From contig NZ_JAGIPR010000005.1 in NCBI RefSeq assembly GCF_017877355.1, positions 186,001 through 250,000 on the forward strand: 64,000 nt of DNA, in the 5' to 3' direction. The DNA is from Chryseobacterium jejuense. GTDB taxonomy: Bacteria; Bacteroidota; Bacteroidia; Flavobacteriales; Weeksellaceae. Of the stretch, positions 15,001-30,000 are shown one piece after another. The notes under the pieces are model-generated. The model saw only the letters and a list, made by a program, of their open reading frames with translations, had not been told where the DNA came from and ran no database searches. Every line of letters begins with the position of its first letter. Position 1 is the first letter of the stretch. A program made the translations under genes and the position numbers.

Positions 15001-18000
15001 ACAGTATTATCAGTATTCAGCTGGTCAGCAGAATAAGACAGCGTTTAGATATAAGGATCAGTGTTAAAGATGTATTTGCTTCAAAATCAGTTAGAAATAT
15101 TTCCGAACTGATCGAAACCAAAGCAAAAGAAGAGCAAACCCGTATTCTGACAGAACAGGGACAGCTGACAGGTCCTCTATCATTCCTTCCGATCCAGGAA
15201 TGGTTCTTCCAACTGGCAGAAGAAGGTTATATAGGCGACCTCAATCACTGGAACCAATCCTTTTTGATTAAAGTTCCTGAACTTGACAAAGGATTGCTGG
15301 AGCAGAGTATAAAACTGCTTATCGACAAACATGATGCCTTCAGAATTCACTATCCGAAAGAAAACGGAAAATATACCCAGCAATACGGAATCAATGCATT
15401 GCCGGAATTGAAATATCTGGACGTTTCAGGAGTACAGCCAGAAGCGCTTTCAGGTATCCTTACGGAATGGCAGGCACAGTTTGATATAGAACAGGGGCCG
15501 TTATTCCAGATTGGATATATAGCAGGATATGAAGATGGAAGCGCAAGGATTTTCTTCGGACTTCATCACCTTATCATAGATGCTGTAAGCTGGAGAATCA
15601 TTACCGAAGACTTAAAAAATATTTATCAAACCCTTGAAAAAGGAAATACCGTTGAGGTTCCTGTAAAAGGAAGCAGCTATCGCCAATGGATTGATGCCAT
15701 AAAAGCATATAAGCTTGAAGATCCGGAATCCAGAGAAACAGAACATTCGTATTGGAGTACCATTACAGATACAGTTGCAGAGAGCAATAGTATTCTGACA
15801 ACATTATCCTCTCCTGAATATCATTCTTCCAACCTTATTCTGAATGCAGGATATACAGAAAAGCTGATTAGAGAAGTACATCATGTATATCATACTCAGA
15901 TCAATGATTTACTCTTATCTGCACTGGCTTCTGCACTTTCAGACCTTACAGGAGCACCAGCTCATGCCGTTCTGCTTGAAGGGCACGGGCGTGAAGATGT
16001 ATTAGGAAATATGGATATCACAGAAACCGTGGGTTGGTTTACCTCTATGTATCCGCTTCTTCTAACGTCAGGAAATGATGTGAGAGATACTGTGATTCTG
16101 ACCAAAGAATCTCTGAGAAGCATTCCAAACAACGGAATTGGGTATGGAAGCCTTGTTGGTTACACAGAAAGAGAACTTCCAAAGATTAGCTTCAACTATC
16201 TCGGACAGCTTGATCAGGAAGAGAGTACAGGAGAGAAAACCTGGTATATCGCCGGAGAAGACAGTGGAAAATCTATGGGAGACAAAAACCGTGATAACGA
16301 TATCATTACGGTAAACGGAGCCATTGCAGACGGACAGCTTCGCTTCGGAATCTCGGGATATCTTTCACAGGATCAGGTTGATCTTCTGGCAGAAAGACTT
16401 AAAGAATACATTCAACAAACGGTTGATGAATTAACAACCGAAAAAAGAAACTGGCTTACCCCGTCAGATACAGGAAATATTGTTGGAAAAGAACAATTGA
16501 TGCAAATCCAGGAATCAGGAGAAGTTGAAGGCGTTTATCTTGCCAACAGTTTACATGAAGGATTCGTGTATCATGCCTTAAGTCAGGGAGATAAAGATGA
16601 TGCCTACAGAGTACAGATCGTATGGGATTATCTTGCTGAAATCAATCCTGAAATGCTTAAAAAAGCATGGTCATATACCCAGGAACAGCTTCCGACACTG
16701 AGACTTAGATTTGAATGGAGCGAAGAAATTGTACAGGTTATTGATAAACAAGGAATACTGGACTGGCGTTATCAGGATATTCAGAATATGACCGATGAAG
16801 ATCAGGAATCCTTAATTGCAGAAACTACTCAAAAAGACCGTTTTGAGGTATATGATCTGTCTAAAGGAAATCTGTTCAGAGTCTATCTGTTCAAACGTTC
16901 AGACAAACGTTATACCTGTTTGTTCAGCAATCACCATGCTATTCTTGATGGCTGGAGTATGCCTGTATTCCTTACGATGATTCATGAAGCATACCTTGCA
17001 TTACTCAAAGGAAATGCTCTGTCTCCGGCTCCGGATACAGCCTATGCCGAAGCCCAGAAATTCCTTCAGGAAAATAAAAATAGAAACGGAAGCTTCTGGA
17101 AAAGCTATATGGGGCTTCTGGAAGATCAGGAAAACCTGAATTGTTTGGTTAAAGAATCTCAGAAACATATTGATCTTGCTGAATATAAACATATTGTAGA
17201 CCATCAGGCGGTAAAAATGCTGATTGTAGGGGAGCAGTATCAGAAACTGAAAAAATTCACATCTGACAACGGGCTGACAGTCAATGCTGTACTTCAGTTC
17301 TTATGGCATAAACAGCTTAGCTTATATAGCAATAGTGTAACCACTGTTGTAGGAACTACCGTATCCGGACGAAGTATTCCGGTAGATGGAATAGAATCCT
17401 CAGTGGGACTTTATATTAATACGCTGCCATTGATTGTGAACCATGAAGATGGCAAAGCAGTAGATATCATTGCCGAAATTCAACGCAGAATCAGTGAATT
17501 GAATACCCACAGCAGTGTCAACCTGGCAAGCCTTCAGCATGATGGACGCAGAATTTTCAGCAGTTTATTCGTGTATGAAAACTATCCGGTACCTAACGGA
17601 GAGGAAGATAATGAGCTGGGAACATTAGGATTTGTATTAAAAGAATCTGTAGAACGTCTGGACTATCCATTAGGAATTGTTGCCTACGAAAATGAAGATG
17701 AAGTACTGTTAAAGATCAAATATGACAGTTTCTTATTTGAAAATGAAATGATGGAGCAGCTGCTTCAGGGAATGGGAACAGTTCTTGAACAGCTTCTTAA
17801 AACTTCCAATATTAAATCCGAAGACCTGTTCTATCTTACCTCAGAGCAACATCAGAAGATAACAATAGATTGGAATGCGACAGAAATAGCTTATCCTGAG
17901 GAATATACCATTCATAAAATGTTTGAAGAACAGGTAGAAAAAACTCCGGATAGCACGGCTTTGATATTTCAGGATATAAAACTTTCCTACCAGAAACTGA

Positions 18001-21000
18001 ATCAAAGAGCGAACCACCTGGCTCATTATCTTATTGAAAATTACAGTCTTAAGCCTGATGATCTGGTTCCGTTATGTCTTGAACGTTCAGAGCATATGCT
18101 GATCGCGATTCTGGCTGTTTTAAAAGCTGGTGCAGCCTATGTTCCGATGGATCCAACCTATCCGATTGACAGAATTGAACATATCATGCAGGATACCGGG
18201 GCAAAAATTATTCTTACTCAGGAAGAAGTAGAAGAAAAACAGCAAATGTCCCGAATGGCGGAAGTAATTCTGCTCGATAGCAAAAAAATACTTGATAAAC
18301 TTGAACAGTCAGGAGCTGAAAATCCTGTCACCCAGACTAAATCAAACAACCTTGCTTATGTTATCTACACCAGTGGAACTACAGGGCTTCCAAAAGGAGT
18401 AATGGTAGAGCACAAAGGGGTTATCAACCTGATTGAGGATTTGTTCTCCCGCTATCAGTTAGGAAATGAGGAAGTAATTCTTCAGTTTGCCAACTATATA
18501 TTTGATGCATCCATCCAGCAGATGTTGCTTGCGATATTGAAAGGAAACAGTTTATTATTTATTAAAAATCAAAAGATACTCAACGAAGAAACATTTATAC
18601 AAACCCTTAATCAGCATAATGTTTCTTATATACACCTTACGCCAACGGTATTACAAAGCATAGACTTTACTCAGGTTAAAAACCTGCGTACATTGATTTC
18701 CGGAGGAGAAGCGATGCCTGCAGACCTGTTTAAAAAAGTAAGCGGAAGAAACTTCAGGCTGGTCAATTCATATGGGCCTACAGAAGTTACCATCACATCC
18801 ATTGTTAATCCGGAAGGAAAAAATACCAATATTGGACGACCACTTAACAATACCACAGTATATGTGTTGAATAATCATCTTCACCCGGTTCCTGTAGGAG
18901 CTATCGGTGAGCTTTATATTGGTGGAGAAGGAATTACCAGAGGGTATCTGAACAAACCCGAACTTACGGCAGAACGTTTCATCATCAACCCATTCCAGAC
19001 CTTAACACAAAAAGAAAAAGGGAAAAATGGAATCCTCTACAAAACAGGAGATTTAGTACGCTATCATGCCAACGGAGAACTGGAATACATTGGAAGAAAT
19101 GACTTCCAGGTGAAGATCCGTGGATACAGAATAGAGCTTGGTGAAATAGAAAGCAGACTACAGCAATATCTGGGTGTAAAACAATCCGTAGTATTGGCCA
19201 AGGACAATAATGCCGGAATGAAATACTTGGCTGGATATTATGTTTCAGAAACAGCTATAGAACCGGATCTGCTTACAACATTCCTGTCTGAAGCTTTACC
19301 TGAATACATGATTCCAGCTGCCTTTGTGCATTTAACATCACTTCCGGTAACAATCAATGGTAAGCTGGCCAGAAGAGCGCTTCCGGAACCGGATTTTACA
19401 GGAGAAAAAACATATATGGCTCCTGAAAATGAACTGCAGGAAAAATTATGTCAGATCTACGGTGATGTTCTTGGTTTAAATGCTTCAGATATTGGTATTC
19501 ATGATGATTTCTTCAGATTAGGAGGGAACAGTATCATGGCCATCAAGCTGATTAGCAATATTAAAAGAGTTTTGGATATAAGGGTAAGTGTAACAGTAGT
19601 GTTTGCACATAAAACAGTAGCTTCCCTTTCTGAGGCTTTAGCCAGTGAAACTATCAATGAACAGGAAGTTATTGCTCCTGTAAAAGTCTCTTCTCCGGAA
19701 GAACAACGACTTTCATTCGCTCAGGAAAGACTTTGGTTTATTGAAAACTATGAAGGCGGAAGCAATGCATACAATATTCCTATGGCTGTTCGTCTTGATG
19801 CAAAAGTCAATATTCCGAAACTATGCAAAGCCCTTGAAACCATCGTAATGCGTCATGAAGTATTACGAAGCATTATCCGTTCTACAGACGAAGGAAAAGG
19901 CTACCAGATTGTAAGGGACAAAGCTCCTGAAATCCAAACCCGTCACGTCTATACAAAAGAAGAACTGAATGAGGCTGTAAACAATGCTTCAGGCAAGATC
20001 TTCCGTCTGGATGAAGAATATCCTATAGCCATCAATCTTTTCAGATTAGAAAGCGATCATTATATGACTGTTGTCATTCACCATATTGCATTTGACGGAT
20101 GGTCAACCGATATATTGTTGAGAGAGCTGCAAACAGTTTATGATGCTTTGGTTAATAATCAGGATTATGAACTTCCGGAATTAAAGATTCAGTACAAAGA
20201 CTTTGCATTATGGCAGAGAAACTATCTTTCAGGAGAACGTCTTGACAATCAGGTTGGATATTGGAAAAGAAAACTGGATGACTTCCAGACTCTGAATCTT
20301 CCAACAGATTATAAAAGGCCTGCTCAGGTTTCTTATGAAGGAGACACTGTTGATTTCATCATTGACCAGAAAGTAGCCGCGGGTCTTAGAAATACTTCTA
20401 AAAAACTGGGAATAAGTCTGTACAGCGTGATGCTGAGCGGATATTACCTGATGTTGTCAGCCTATTCCGGTCAGGATGATATTCTGGTAGGAAGCCCTAT
20501 TGCCAACCGTCATCATGAAGGACTCGAAGATATTATCGGATTCTTTGTCAATACCTTTGCTTTAAGAGAAAAAATAGATCCGGAGCAGAACCTTAAAGAT
20601 TTTATTCTTCAGGTATCAGCATCCGTTACAGAAGCACAGTCTCACCAGGATCTTCCTTTTGAAAAGTTGGTAGAAGAGCTGGGAGTAGAAAAAGATATGT
20701 CCCGCCATCCTGTTTTCCAGGTGATGTTTGGATTGCAGAGCTTTGGCGGAAATGCGGATAACAAAGAAGTATTATTCCATCCTTTTGAAGGACAGACAGA
20801 GTATCAGGTGGCCAAATTTGATCTTACGGCGATGATTGATGATGGAGAAGAAACGATAAAAGGCTTCTTCAATTATGCCAAAACCCTCTTCTCAAGAGAA
20901 ACGATCAGTAATATGATCAACACTTATCTATATCTTCTTAATCAGGTTTTCGGTGTTGATGAGATCAACCTTGAAAGGATCAAGCTGAGTACATTAAACT

Positions 21001-24000
21001 TGATCTCTGCAGAAGAAAATAAAAAGATTTCTGAAGAATGGAATGCAACAGAGAAAGTGTATCCATCAGCAAAAACAATTCAGGAATTATTTGAAAATCA
21101 GGTTAAAATAACTCCTGGACATACAGCTTTGGTATATAAAGATGTTAAGCTATCCTATCAGGAACTGAACGAAAGATCCAACCGCTTAGCAAACTATTTA
21201 ATTGCTAAGTACGATCTTCAGCCTGACGAATTAGTACCATTATGCTTAGATCGTTCTGAAAACATGCTGATTGCGATTTTAGCGGTATTAAAATCCGGAG
21301 CAGCCTATGTTCCTATGGATCCTTCTTATCCAACAGATAGAATAGAACATATTCTAAAAGATACCGGAGCAAGATTGATTTTAGGTCAGGAAAGTACGGT
21401 TGAAAAGTTGAAAAAAGTGACGTCAGATGTTATCTCTTTAGATGAAGTAACCTTTAAAGCAACACTTGAAACTTCTGATGCTAAGAATCCTGTTACTAAA
21501 ACTAAATCAAGCAATTTAGCTTACGTCATTTTTACCAGTGGAACGACTGGGCTTCCTAAAGGAGTAATGGTTGAGCACAGAAACGTATCCAACCTGATCC
21601 ACCAGGAAGCTAAGGAATTCGGATTGCTTGAAACCGGAGTTCAAAAGAACAGTCTATGGTATGCAAATTATGTATTTGATGCCCATGTTTGGGAATTATA
21701 TCCATCCATTACCCATGGACAGACAATCTATATTTTAGAAAAAGAACTTCAAACCGACCTGTCTGCTTTAAAAGATTATATAGAAGAGAATAGCATCCGC
21801 ATTGCAACGATTCCACCGGTGTTATTAACCAGAGAATATCTTTTACCATTAGAAAAGCTTGTGGTTGCCGGAGACGTTACCAACTCACAGGTAATGGCGA
21901 TGTATAAAGAACATGGAGTAGACTTGATCAACGCTTACGGGCCAACAGAAACTACGGTATGTGCCACTTTACATCACTATAATGAAGATGAAAATCCTGT
22001 CAATATCGGAGGTCCGATTGGAAATATGACGACCTACGTATTGGATAATCATCACCGTATTGTTCCTGTAGGAGCTGTAGGAGAGTTGTACATAGGAGGA
22101 GCGGGAATAGCCAGAGGTTATCTGAACAGGCCGGATCTTACAGAAGAGCGTTTTATCGCCAATCCTTTCCAGACTGAAGATCAGAAAGCAAAAGGAGAAA
22201 ACGGACGTTTATACAAAACCGGAGACTTAGTACGCTGGTTATCCAATGGAGAATTAGAATACATCGGAAGAAATGACTTCCAGGTGAAAATCCGTGGCTA
22301 TAGAATTGAGCTGGGAGAGATTGAAAATCAATTGCTGGGTTATCCTGGAATCAGTCAGTCAGCGGTTTTAGCCAAAGAAAATAATGCAGGCTTAAAATAC
22401 CTTGCCGGCTACTATGTTTCTGAAACTGAAATAGATTCATCTTTACTATCAGAATATCTGTCAGAATCATTACCAGAATACATGGTTCCCGGAGTATTTG
22501 TTCACTTAACCTCTTTACCGTTGACGATCAATGGTAAATTAGATAAGAAAGCATTGCCTGAACCTGAATTTAAAGGAAGTAAAAGCTATACAGCACCACA
22601 AACAGAACTTGAAAAACAGCTTGTTGCAGTCTATGGTGAAGTGTTAGGAATCAATGCCGGGACGATCAGTACTCACGATGATTTCTTCAGATTAGGAGGA
22701 GATAGTATCATCAGTATTCAGCTGGTGGGAAGAATAAAGCAACGCATGGATATAAGAGTCAATGTAAAAGAAGTCTTTTCATCAAGAACTCCGGCAATAT
22801 TGGCAAAACTTATCGAAGAAAAAAAATCTGCAACACAGATTGAACTGCTTGCTGAACAGGGAATTCTTACCGGAAACGTTTCGCTTTTACCAATTCAGGA
22901 ATGGTTCTTCAGCCAAATAGAATCAGGGTATCTTCCGGATTTTAACCATTGGAATCAGTCGTTCTTATTGAATGTTCCGGAATTGGATAAAGAAATTTTT
23001 GAGCAAAGCATCAATTTGTTGATTGAAAAACATGATGTATTCAGAATGTTCTATCCAAAAGAAAACGGAACTTACAGCCAGCAATATGGAGACGATAAAG
23101 CTACAGCTGAGATCAGTTATCTTGACGTTTCATCAATACATCCGGATGAGTTATCCGAAATATTGACAACATGGCAAAAGCAATTTGATATAGAAAAAGG
23201 TCCGTTATATCATATAGGCTATATTACAGGATATGAAGACCACACAGCAAGAATTTTCTTTGCTTTCCATCACCTGATTATAGATGTGGTAAGCTGGAGA
23301 ATCATCACTGAAGATCTAAAAAATATTTATCAGTCTCTTGAAAAAGGAGAGAACTATAAAATACAAAAAGGAAGCAGCTACCGTCAGTGGGCAGAAGCCA
23401 TAAAAGGCTATAAATCTGAAAATTCAGAAGCAAGAGATCAGGAATTATCGTATTGGAACAGAATTACAAAAACGGTTAACCAAACCAATAATACATTGGA
23501 AGCGATTTCTGTTCACGAGCAAAATCATGATATTCTTGCGCTGGATAAAGAGTATACTGAAAAACTGATAAGAGGAAGCCATCATGTCTATCAAACTCAG
23601 ATCAACGATCTTTTACTGTCTGCATTAGCAACAGCACTTGGAGATCTCACAGGAGATAGTCATAATGCCATCTTATTAGAAAGCCACGGGCGTGAAGAAG
23701 TATTTGGTAACCTGGATATTACAGAAACAGTAGGTTGGTTTACTTCCATGTATCCATTATTATTGGAAACTGGAAAAGAGGTGAGTGATACCGTAATTCT
23801 GACCAAAGAAGCACTGAGAAACATTCCAAACAATGGTATTGGTTATGGAAGCTTGGTAGGCTATACGGATCAGGAACTTCCAAAAGTGAGTTTCAACTAT
23901 CTGGGACAACTTGATCAGGAAGAAAACTCAGGAGAAAAAACATGGTTTATTGCTGCTGAAGATAATGGGGTTTCCATTGGAGAATCTAACCGTGGAAGCT

Positions 24001-27000
24001 ACCTTATCGGAATCAATGGGGCTGTTGTAGATGGAGAACTTCGTTTTAGAATTTCAGCTCATTTGACCCAGGAACAGGTAACACAATTTACTCAAAGTTT
24101 TAAAGATCAGATTGTTAATATTATTGATGAACTGTCTAAAAACACCAGAAGCTTCCTTACTCCGTCAGATGTAGACCATATCATAAGCGCTAAACAGCTT
24201 TTCAATATTCAGGAATCCGGTGAGATTGAAGGCGTATATCTTGCCAACAGTCTTCAGGAAGGATTTGTATACCATGCATTAAGTCAGGGAGATAAAGACG
24301 ATGCTTATCGTATACAGCTAACCTGGGATTATCTTGCTGAGATCAATACCGCTAAGCTTAAAGAAGCATGGTCCCATACTCAGCAGCAGTTTCCTGCATT
24401 GAGACTCAGATTTGACTGGAGTGAAGAAATTGTACAGGTTATTGATAAAGAAAGTCTTCTGGATTGGCGCTATCAGGATATAACCGGAATGAATGAAGAA
24501 GAACAGGATGAACTGATTAAGGAAACTACTCAAAAAGACCGCTTTGAAGTCTATGATTTATCAAAAAGCGGATTGTTCAGAATATACCTGTTCAAGCGTT
24601 CAGAGAAACACTATACCTGTCTGTTTAGCAATCATCACGCAGTGCTGGATGGGTGGAGTATGCCTATAATCCTGAAAAGAATCCATGATATTTACCTGAG
24701 CCTGATGAAAGATCAGAAATCGGAATGGATAACCGATCAGGCATATGTCAATACCCAAAAATACCTTCAACAGCATAAAGAGACCAGCCGTAGCTTCTGG
24801 AAAGATTATATGTCAACCCTTGAAGATCGGGAAGACCTGTCCGGACTGATTAAGGATTCTCAAAAGCATATCGACCTGGGAACTTATCGTCAGATCAAAG
24901 AGCATAGCCTTGTGACGATGATGATAACAGATGAACAGTATCAGCAGCTGAAGAGATTTACAACTGAAAACGGATTCACCGTGAATGCTGTTCTCCAGTA
25001 TCTATGGCATAATCAGTTGAGGATATACAGCGGAGTGGAAACTACTGTTGTAGGAACTACCGTATCCGGGCGAAGCCTGCCTGTAGACGAAATAGAATCT
25101 TCTGCAGGGTTATTCATCAATACCCTCCCATTGATTGTACAGCATACCGATGGTCTGGTGACAGATATTATCTCAGATATTCAGCGCAGATCCAGTGAGT
25201 TGAATACACATAGTGATATAAGCCTTGCTGAGCTTAACCAGGATTCAAGCCGTATTTTCAGCAGCTTATTCGTATATGAAAACTATCCGGTGCCTGAAGC
25301 AGGAGAAGATAGCAATGAAGTAGGATTTGTCTTCAAAGGCGGAGTAGAAAAACTGGATTACCCATTAGGAATCATGGCGTTTGAACACGGTGACAGCGTA
25401 ATTATGAAGATCAATTACGAAGGAGCGCTCTTTGAACAAAAGACAATGGAGAATTTGACAGAAGGAATGATGAGTATTCTGGCTCAAATGCTGGAAAACT
25501 GGAACATTACATCAGGTCAGCTTTCTTATGTATCAAATGAGCAATTCAAATTAATGCAGATCTGGAATGCAACAGAGAATGTATATCCATCTGAAAAAAC
25601 AATCCAGGAGCTATTTGAAAATCAGGTTGAAAGAACCCCGGAACGTACAGCCTTGGTATACAAAGACGTTAAGTTTTCTTATCAGGAACTGAACGAAAGA
25701 TCAAACCGTTTAGCGAACTATCTGATTGCTACTTATGATCTTCAGCCAGACGATCTGGTACCATTATGTTTAGATCGTTCCGAAAATATGCTGATTGCGA
25801 TTTTAGCCGTATTAAAATCCGGAGCAGCCTATGTTCCGATGGATCCTTCCTATCCGGCAGACAGAATAGAACATATACTTAATAATACCGGAGCAAGGTT
25901 AATCTTAAGTCAGGAAAGTACAGCAGAAAAGCTGAAAAATGTAACAGCAGATGTGATCTCTTTAGATGAGGTTACCTTTAAAGCAATGCTTGAAACTTCT
26001 GATGCTAAGAATCCTGTTACTAAAACTAAATCAAGCAATTTAGCTTACGTCATTTTTACCAGTGGAACGACCGGGCTGCCTAAAGGAGTAATGATTGAAC
26101 ACAGGAATGTAGTCAACCTTATCCATCAGGAAGCTAAAGAATTCGGATTAACCGGAAATGGAGTTCAAAAGAACTGTTTGTGGTATGCGAATTATGTATT
26201 TGATGCCCATGTTTGGGAATTGTACCCATCCATTACCCACGGACATAGTATCTACATTTTGGAAAAAGAACTTCAAACCGATCTGTTTTCCTTAAAAGAC
26301 TATATCGAAGAGAATAACATTAGCATTGCAACCATTCCTCCGGTATTATTGATAAGGGAATATATCTTACCATTAGAGAAGCTTGTAGTAGCCGGAGATG
26401 TTACCAATCCGCAGGTTATGGCAGCGTATAAAGAGCACGGAGTAGATCTGATCAATGCCTACGGGCCAACAGAAACTACGGTATGTGCTACTTTACATCA
26501 TTATAATGAAGATGAAAATCCGGTGAATATCGGCGGGGCGATTGGAAATATGACTGTTTATGTACTGGATAAATATCACCGCATTGTTCCTGTAGGAGCC
26601 GTAGGAGAGCTGTACATAGGAGGAGCAGGAATTGCAAGAGGCTATCTGAGCAGACCTGACCTTACAGAAGAACGTTTTATCACCAATGCTTTCCAGACTG
26701 AAGATCAGAAAGTAAAAGAGGAAAACGGACGTTTATACAAAACCGGAGACTTAGTACGCCAGCTATCCAATGGTGAGCTGGAATATATCGGAAGAAATGA
26801 CTTCCAGGTGAAGATCCGTGGTTACAGAATTGAGTTGGGCGAAATTGAAAACAAATTGTTGGGCTATCCGGGAATCAGCCAGGTAGCTGTTTTAGGCAAA
26901 GAAAATAAAGCAGATGTAAAATATCTTGCAGGGTACTATGTATCTGATACTGAAATAGATTCAGTTTTGCTGTCAGAATACCTTTCAGAATCATTACCTG

Positions 27001-30000
27001 AATATATGGTTCCGGGAGTATTCGTTCATTTGACCTCTTTACCACTGACAATTAATGGTAAGCTGGATAAAAAAGCGTTACCCGAAGCGGAGTTTACCGG
27101 AAGTAAAAATTACACGACACCGGAAACAGAGCTTGAAAGACAGCTGGTGGAAATCTATGGGGAAGTATTGGGAATCAGTCCTGAAACGATCAGTGTTCAT
27201 GATGATTTCTTCAGATTGGGAGGGAACAGTATTATGGCGATCAAGCTGATTGGCAAAATTAAGCAGGATCTGGGGATACAGGTAAATGTAGGAATCGTAT
27301 TTAACCATAAAACAATTACCTCTCTTTCAAATGCTTTAGCTCAGGAAAATAATGAAAAACAAATAAACATTGTTCCTGTCAAGATTAATTCCCCTGAAGA
27401 ACAAAGGTTATCCTTTGCTCAGGAAAGACTTTGGTTTATAGAATCTTATGAAGGCGGAAGCAATGCCTATAACATTCCTGTTATTACAAGATTAGATGAC
27501 AGTATTCAGCTGAATCTTTTTGAGGAATCTTTGAGAAAGGTTATAATGCGACATGATATACTTCGTTCAATGATTCATACTACTGAGAACGGAATAGGAT
27601 ATCAAGCAGTTACAGACCTCATTCCTGAAATTAAAATTATAGAAGTAGAAAATGAGGCGGAATTGGAAAACGCTATCAACAAATGTGTGAATAAAGTCTT
27701 CAGACTGGATGAGGAAATTCCTGTAGAGATCAGTATTTTCAGACTGGCAGGACAGGTTTATCTGTCTGTTGTTATTCATCACATTGCCTTTGACGGCTGG
27801 TCTATAGATGTTTTCTTAAAAGAAGTAGCCTCTGTTTATTATGCACTTGTTGAAGGAAAAGAACAGGAACTTTCACCTGTAAAAGTTCAATACAAAGACT
27901 TCGCATTATGGCAGCGTGATTATCTTTCAGGAGAACGTCTTGAGAATCAGATCAGCTATTGGAAAAATAAGCTGGATGACTTCCAGAACCTGGAATTGCC
28001 TTCAGACTTCAAAAGACCACCTCAAATTTCCTACGAAGGAGAAAACCTGTATTTCAGCCTGAATGCAGAACAGGGACAAAAGCTCAGAGCCCTTTCCAAA
28101 AGGCTGGGCGTAAGTCTTTACAGTGTCATGCTGGGAGGCTATTACCTGATGCTGTCTGCCTATTCCGGTCAGGATGATATTGTGGTGGGAAGCCCGATTG
28201 CTAATCGTCACCACGCAGGTCTTGAGGATATCATCGGCTTCTTTGTCAATACATTGGCTTTAAGAGAAAAGGTAGATCCTGCACAGAATATCCGTGATTT
28301 CATTCTTCAGGTATCAAAATCAGTCAATGAGGCTCAGTCTCATCAGGATCTTCCATTCGAAAAACTGGTGGATGAATTGGGAGTGGAGCAAGATACTTCA
28401 AGACACCCGGTTTTCCAGATAATGTTTGGACTTCAAAGTATTGATGGAAACGTTAAAGCGGATAAAGAAGAAGCATTATTCCATCCTTTTGCCGGAGAAG
28501 TTGATTATAAGGCCGCCAAATTTGATTTAACTACAATGATTGACGATGACGGAGAAAACATCCGCATCATGTTCAATTATGCGAAAGCTTTGTTTAAAGA
28601 AGAAACCATTACCCGAATGGCGGGCTCTTATCAGCTTCTTTTAGATCAGATCATAGAAAACAATCCGGATCATACACCCATCCGTAAACTTTCGCTGATA
28701 TCAGAAGAGGAAACTCAGCAGATCATAGCAGATTGGAATGGCACACAGGAAGACTATCCGTCAGAAAAGACCATTCATAAGGTATTTGAATATCAGGCTG
28801 AAAAAAATCCTGATACCATAGCCTTGGTATACAATGATGTTAAACTTTCATATCGTGAACTTAATGAGAGAGCAAACTGTTTAGCAAATCATTTGATCCG
28901 TCAATACCAGCTTCAGCCTGATGATCTGGTACCGGTATGCCTTGAAAGATCCGAAAATATGCTGATTGCGATCCTTGCCATATTAAAGGCAGGAGCCGCT
29001 TATGTACCAATGGATCCATCATATCCTGCAGACAGAATAGGACATATTTTAGAGGATACTCAGGCGAAATTCGTCATTGCACAGGAAAGTACAATAGAGA
29101 AATTACAGAATATAGAAGTCATTTCACTTGATGAAGTTACCCTTAAAGCAAAACTTGAAACAGAAGTAACTAACAACCCTGTTACAGAAGTTCACTCAGG
29201 GAATCTGGCTTACGTGATCTATACCAGTGGAACAACGGGACTTCCTAAAGGAGTAATGATCGAGCATAAAGGAGTGATAAACCTCATCATATCAATGATT
29301 AAGGCACACCGTCTTGAAGAATATCAGGAAGTAGGATGCTATTCCAATTATGTATTTGATGCCTTTGTCTATGAAGCGTTCCCTGTATTGTGCAATGGAA
29401 ATACCCTATGGTTATACAGCAATGAGCTTAGAACCTCAGTGAATGAGCTTAATGATTATATTAAAACCAATGCCATCGAAGTTTCCTTTATTCCACCAGT
29501 CTTGCTGAGAGAAATTGTGGAGAATGGAACAGGCTTAAAGCTGATCTTCGCAGGAGGAGAAAGCTTCCCGGCATTGGATAAAAATATTGAAAACATTACC
29601 CTCGTCAATGAATATGGGCCAACGGAAGGAACTGTATGTGTCAGCCTTCATGATTATAAAGAAGATAAAAACCCATTGAACATTGGTGGGGCAATTGCCA
29701 ATACAACCTTATACATTCTTGATGCTCAATATCGCCCTGTTCCTGTAGGAGCTGTAGGAGAATTGTTTATTGGTGGAGCAGGTATTGCCAGAGGTTATCT
29801 GAACAGACCTGAGCTTACTGAAGAGCGTTTTATGGTAAACCCATTCCAGACATCAGAACAGAAAGAAAGAGATGAAAATGGGCGTTTATACAGAACCGGG
29901 GACTTAGTTCGCTGGCTGCCGAACGGAGAGATGGAATACAGAGGAAGAAATGACTTCCAGGTGAAGATCCGTGGTCATAGAATTGAATTAGGTGAGATTG

